Below, piece after piece: positions 6,396 to 8,207 of a stretch of 8,207 bases of DNA. This DNA comes from Fidelibacterota bacterium UBA7300. GTDB taxonomy: Bacteria; Fidelibacterota; Marinisomatia; Marinisomatales; UBA2128. Every line of letters begins with the position of its first letter. Positions within the stretch are counted from its first letter, which is position 1. Made by a program: the position numbers and the translations under genes. Under the pieces are notes generated by a model. That model did not search any database. It saw only the letters and a program-made list of their open reading frames with translations, and was not told the origin of the DNA. The DNA is taken from the NCBI GenBank assembly GCA_002471865.1, contig DKQU01000061.1:1-8207 (forward strand). Reading direction: 5' to 3'.

Positions 6396-7041
6396 CGAAG
6401 TACTGGAAGCAATGTGGGTGGCCCGAGAGAAAGGTCAGCAGTCTCTGGATGAGGTGCAGACGATCTGTCAGGCAGATGCTCAGCAGCCTGTGGATGTAAA
6501 TTTATCTTTGAAGGAGATGAGACGTCGTAACCTCGTTACTGATGAAGAGAAAAATCTTAATTTTACACCGGAAGGAGAGAAGATGGCAGAAGCAATTATC
6601 CGTCGGCACCGCCTGGCTGAGAGGCTTCTTTCCGATGTTTTGAATGTGTCAGAACAGAGCATGGAAGTAACCGCCTGTCAGTTCGAGCACATCCTAAATC
6701 CTGAGGTTACGGAGAGTGTCTGTTCTTTCCTTGGACATCCGCCATTATGTCCACACGGTTCACCCATTCCGAAAGGTGATTGCTGCCAAACGTATAGCAA
6801 TGAAAAGATAGAACCGCTTGTGAGTCGTCTTTCTGATTTTGAGTTAGGAAAGCACGGTAAGATTGCTTTCATTACACCTTCTTTTCATAAGCGCTTTGAT
6901 CGTCTAACTGCTCTTGGGCTTATCGTCGGTAATGAGATAATGGTCCATCAGCGTCAACCCTCATTTGTGGTGCGGATTGGTGAGACGGAACTGGCGCTTG
7001 ACGAAGAGATTGCTCAAGAAATCTATGTGAAGATGAGTTGA
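6370..7041 (+). CDS. DtxR-family iron-dependent regulator with C-terminal FeoA domain
   Basis: A 223-residue fusion. Residues 1-75 align without gaps at the start with the DtxR winged helix (VLEAMWVAREKG matches the DtxR YLRTIYELEEEG region) and end in the wing (LNFTPEGEKMA). Residues 76-135 form the dimerisation and metal-binding domain: RRHRLAERLL, ACQFEHIL and GHPPLCPHGSPIP. His80, Glu84, Cys103, Glu106 and His107 fall one position after the DtxR ligands His79, Glu83, Cys102, Glu105 and His106. The cysteine favours iron over manganese, since MntR has Glu there. Residues about 148-223 are a FeoA (SH3-like) domain (LSDFELGKHGKIAFI, LTALGLIVGNEIMV, VVRIGETELAL). The protein may repress iron genes and also touch FeoB through its FeoA part. 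Glu10 replaces DtxR Met10, and the DNA-contact helix is divergent. The ribosome site at 6357-6361 supports this start. Confidence 0.9.
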   Translation: MTVTQNWIDEVLEAMWVAREKGQQSLDEVQTICQADAQQPVDVNLSLKEMRRRNLVTDEEKNLNFTPEGEKMAEAIIRRHRLAERLLSDVLNVSEQSMEVTACQFEHILNPEVTESVCSFLGHPPLCPHGSPIPKGDCCQTYSNEKIEPLVSRLSDFELGKHGKIAFITPSFHKRFDRLTALGLIVGNEIMVHQRQPSFVVRIGETELALDEEIAQEIYVKMS

Positions 7042-7901
7042 TGTTAAAAATTCTGATAGTATTGTTACCAACTGTTTTCTTTTGTGCAGAGCAGCTCGAG
7101 CCCATGGAGTGGAGCCTTACCATGGAAAGAGAGTTAGTAGATATGATTGCTGAAAACGAGTTGGCAGAGAGAATCTATGGTGAAATTGTTTCACAGGCTC
7201 GTGAAAGCGGTATACCACCGGCCTTTCTCAAAGAGGTTTTTTCTCAAAGTGACATCCGGATTCACGACGAAATTGTTCGACGCTTTAGCAATCCTGCGGA
7301 AGCGATGAAGTATAGTGAATACAGAAAAATTTTTATTAAAGCTTCCAGGATTCAGGATGGATTTGATTTCGAGTCCGAGCAGGGTGACCTGATTGACGCT
7401 GTAGCTGACAGCTTTGGAGTGGACCGTTACTTGCTAATGAGCATTATAGGGATTGAATCCCGTTTCGGCAAAAATGCCAAGTCGTACTCAGTGTTTGACG
7501 CTCTTCATACCATCATACACAAGATTCCCCGCAAAGAAAAATGGGTCATCAAGGAGATGATGGCCTATCTCCGTTTCTGCCACGAAGATTTCATCCCGGC
7601 TCACTCAATTTTTGGTTCCTATGCCGGTGCATTTGGATATGGTCAGTTCATCCCATCCAGCTTCGATGCGTATGCGGTGGATTTCGATGGCGATAGAGTG
7701 CGCCATCCGTTTGAATGGCCGGATGTATTGGCTAGCGTCGCAAACTATCTGGTGGAAAATGGCTACAGGAGCGATATTCCGGGATTTGCACGCGGTAATC
7801 CTAACTGGAAAGCAATTCTTAAGTACAACCCCTCAGTGAATTATGTCCGGGTGGTGCTGGAGTTCCGTGAGAAGCTAATGGAAGCAATCGATGAAGAGTA
7901 G
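7041..7901 (+). CDS. MltB-type lytic murein transglycosylase (GH103)
   Basis: Lytic transglycosylases of this family cleave peptidoglycan to 1,6-anhydro-muropeptides in the periplasm. The 286-residue protein starts with a hydrophobic export signal (LKILIVLLPTVFFCA, 2-16). Cys15 lacks a proper lipobox, so I favour a secreted or weakly anchored form over a classical lipoprotein. The catalytic region has GIESRFG with Glu139 as the likely acid, then GAFGYGQFIPSSF (196-208) and AVDFDGD, the EF-hand-like loop that binds calcium in E. coli Slt35. VLASVANYL and a YNPSVNYVRVVL end complete the family pattern. It is shorter than E. coli MltB (about 360 residues), mainly at the ends. The chosen ATG shares one base with the upstream TGA (TGATG at 7039-7043); a TTG at 7038 adds one residue and is less likely. 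Overlap ties it to the iron operon. Confidence 0.88.
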   Translation: MLKILIVLLPTVFFCAEQLEPMEWSLTMERELVDMIAENELAERIYGEIVSQARESGIPPAFLKEVFSQSDIRIHDEIVRRFSNPAEAMKYSEYRKIFIKASRIQDGFDFESEQGDLIDAVADSFGVDRYLLMSIIGIESRFGKNAKSYSVFDALHTIIHKIPRKEKWVIKEMMAYLRFCHEDFIPAHSIFGSYAGAFGYGQFIPSSFDAYAVDFDGDRVRHPFEWPDVLASVANYLVENGYRSDIPGFARGNPNWKAILKYNPSVNYVRVVLEFREKLMEAIDEE

Positions 7902-8027
7902 AGCGGTAGTATAGATAGTAATCGTTATCAACTCTCCTTTTCAAGTGTGATATTTATCGCCATTTATGTTTCATGAATATTTTCAAATCATAATTAGTTT
8001 AGATAGACGAATGAATAATTCTAATCC

Positions 8028-8056
8028 TTGACATTTACGAGAGTGAACCGTTAATT
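8028..8056 (+). promoter_or_regulatory. Possible promoter of the YhaM-like gene
   Basis: A perfect TTGACA (8028-8033) stands 17 bases before TTAATT (8051-8056), a 3/6 match to the -10 consensus. Transcription would begin near 8063, almost at the GTG start codon, so the messenger would be nearly leaderless. The -35 box extends to TTGACATT, identical to the one before fur. The rest of the 163-base spacer (7902-8064) is AT-rich; I see no clear terminator in it. Confidence 0.35.
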
Positions 8057-8064
8057 CGCTAACT

Positions 8065-8207
8065 GTGAAAAAGACAATACCTATCTCCGAATTCACTGAA
8101 AACGCCGACATACAGGGCTTCTATCTCTGTAAAAAGAAGAATCTCCGTACCACTCGTGCAGGTGAGCTGTATCTCGATCTTTTGCTTCAGGACAAAAGTG
8201 GTGAGAT
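8065..8207 (+). CDS. YhaM-like 3'-5' exoribonuclease, N-terminal OB-fold fragment (partial)
   Basis: The reading frame opens at GTG 8065 and is still open at the window edge, giving 47 residues. An in-frame TGA at 8044-8046 limits how far upstream the start can lie, and no ATG is available. After a lysine-containing start (KKTIPISEF) comes IQGFYLCKKKNLRTTRAGEL and then YLDLLLQDKSGE. This matches the OB-fold opening of YhaM-type proteins (typically a FFL-K, T-NGKPYLDLTLQD-TGEI pattern), which carry an HD nuclease domain further on and degrade RNA or DNA from the 3' end. The HD domain lies outside the window, so only the OB part can be seen, and another OB-fold nucleic-acid-binding protein remains possible. 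No Shine-Dalgarno precedes the GTG. Confidence 0.7.
   Translation, partial: MKKTIPISEFTENADIQGFYLCKKKNLRTTRAGELYLDLLLQDKSGE

Noticed and set aside
7895..7941. Terminator hairpin after the transglycosylase gene
   Set aside because: AGAGT (7895-7899) can pair with ACTCT (7931-7935) before a short CCTTTT run, but the stem is only about five bases with a loop of over 30. That is too weak to call.
7970..7985. Second operator from TTCATGAA and TGAATATTTTCA
   Set aside because: These short inverted repeats are common in AT-rich spacers, do not fit the 7-1-7 form seen before fur, and lie more than 40 bases from the likely promoter.

Overview
The window looks like bacterial chromosome, moderately AT-rich, with tightly packed genes and short spacers. 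The organism is probably Gram-negative and from the Bacteroidota/FCB side of the tree. The clues are a DUF3098-like small membrane protein, few strong Shine-Dalgarno sites, and lytic transglycosylases typical of Gram-negative walls. A Marinimicrobia-like lineage is a guess from general resemblance and was not tested by any search.

Layout. At 11-259 (minus strand) lies a small two-helix membrane protein. After a divergent spacer, two plus-strand genes sit 5 bases apart: mltG (376-1416), a membrane-bound endolytic murein transglycosylase, and a PcrA/UvrD-type helicase (1422-3587). A 133-base AT-rich spacer follows. It holds a four-copy heptamer repeat, a TTGACA promoter element and a perfect 7-1-7 palindrome that differs at only two positions from the classical Fur-box form TGAGAATGATTCTCA.

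From 3721 to 7901 runs what looks like one ferrous-iron operon: fur (3721-4152), feoB (4158-6146), a 66-residue cysteine-rich protein (6195-6395), a DtxR-type regulator carrying a C-terminal FeoA domain (6370-7041), and an MltB-type (GH103) lytic transglycosylase (7041-7901). Fur overlies its own promoter. FeoB would import Fe2+ using its G domain. The only FeoA module in the window is fused to the second iron sensor. The Cys-rich protein sits where small Feo accessory proteins are often found. The last two junctions overlap, which suggests translational coupling.

After a 163-base spacer, a gene starts at 8065 and runs off the window. Its first 47 residues resemble the OB-fold start of YhaM-type 3'-5' exoribonucleases.

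Most genes belong to recognisable families. The parts worth a second look are the two-sensor architecture of the iron operon, its Cys-rich protein, the altered metal and DNA contacts of the DtxR-FeoA protein, and the wall hydrolase at the operon's end. I saw no CRISPR array, tRNA, rRNA or insertion sequence.
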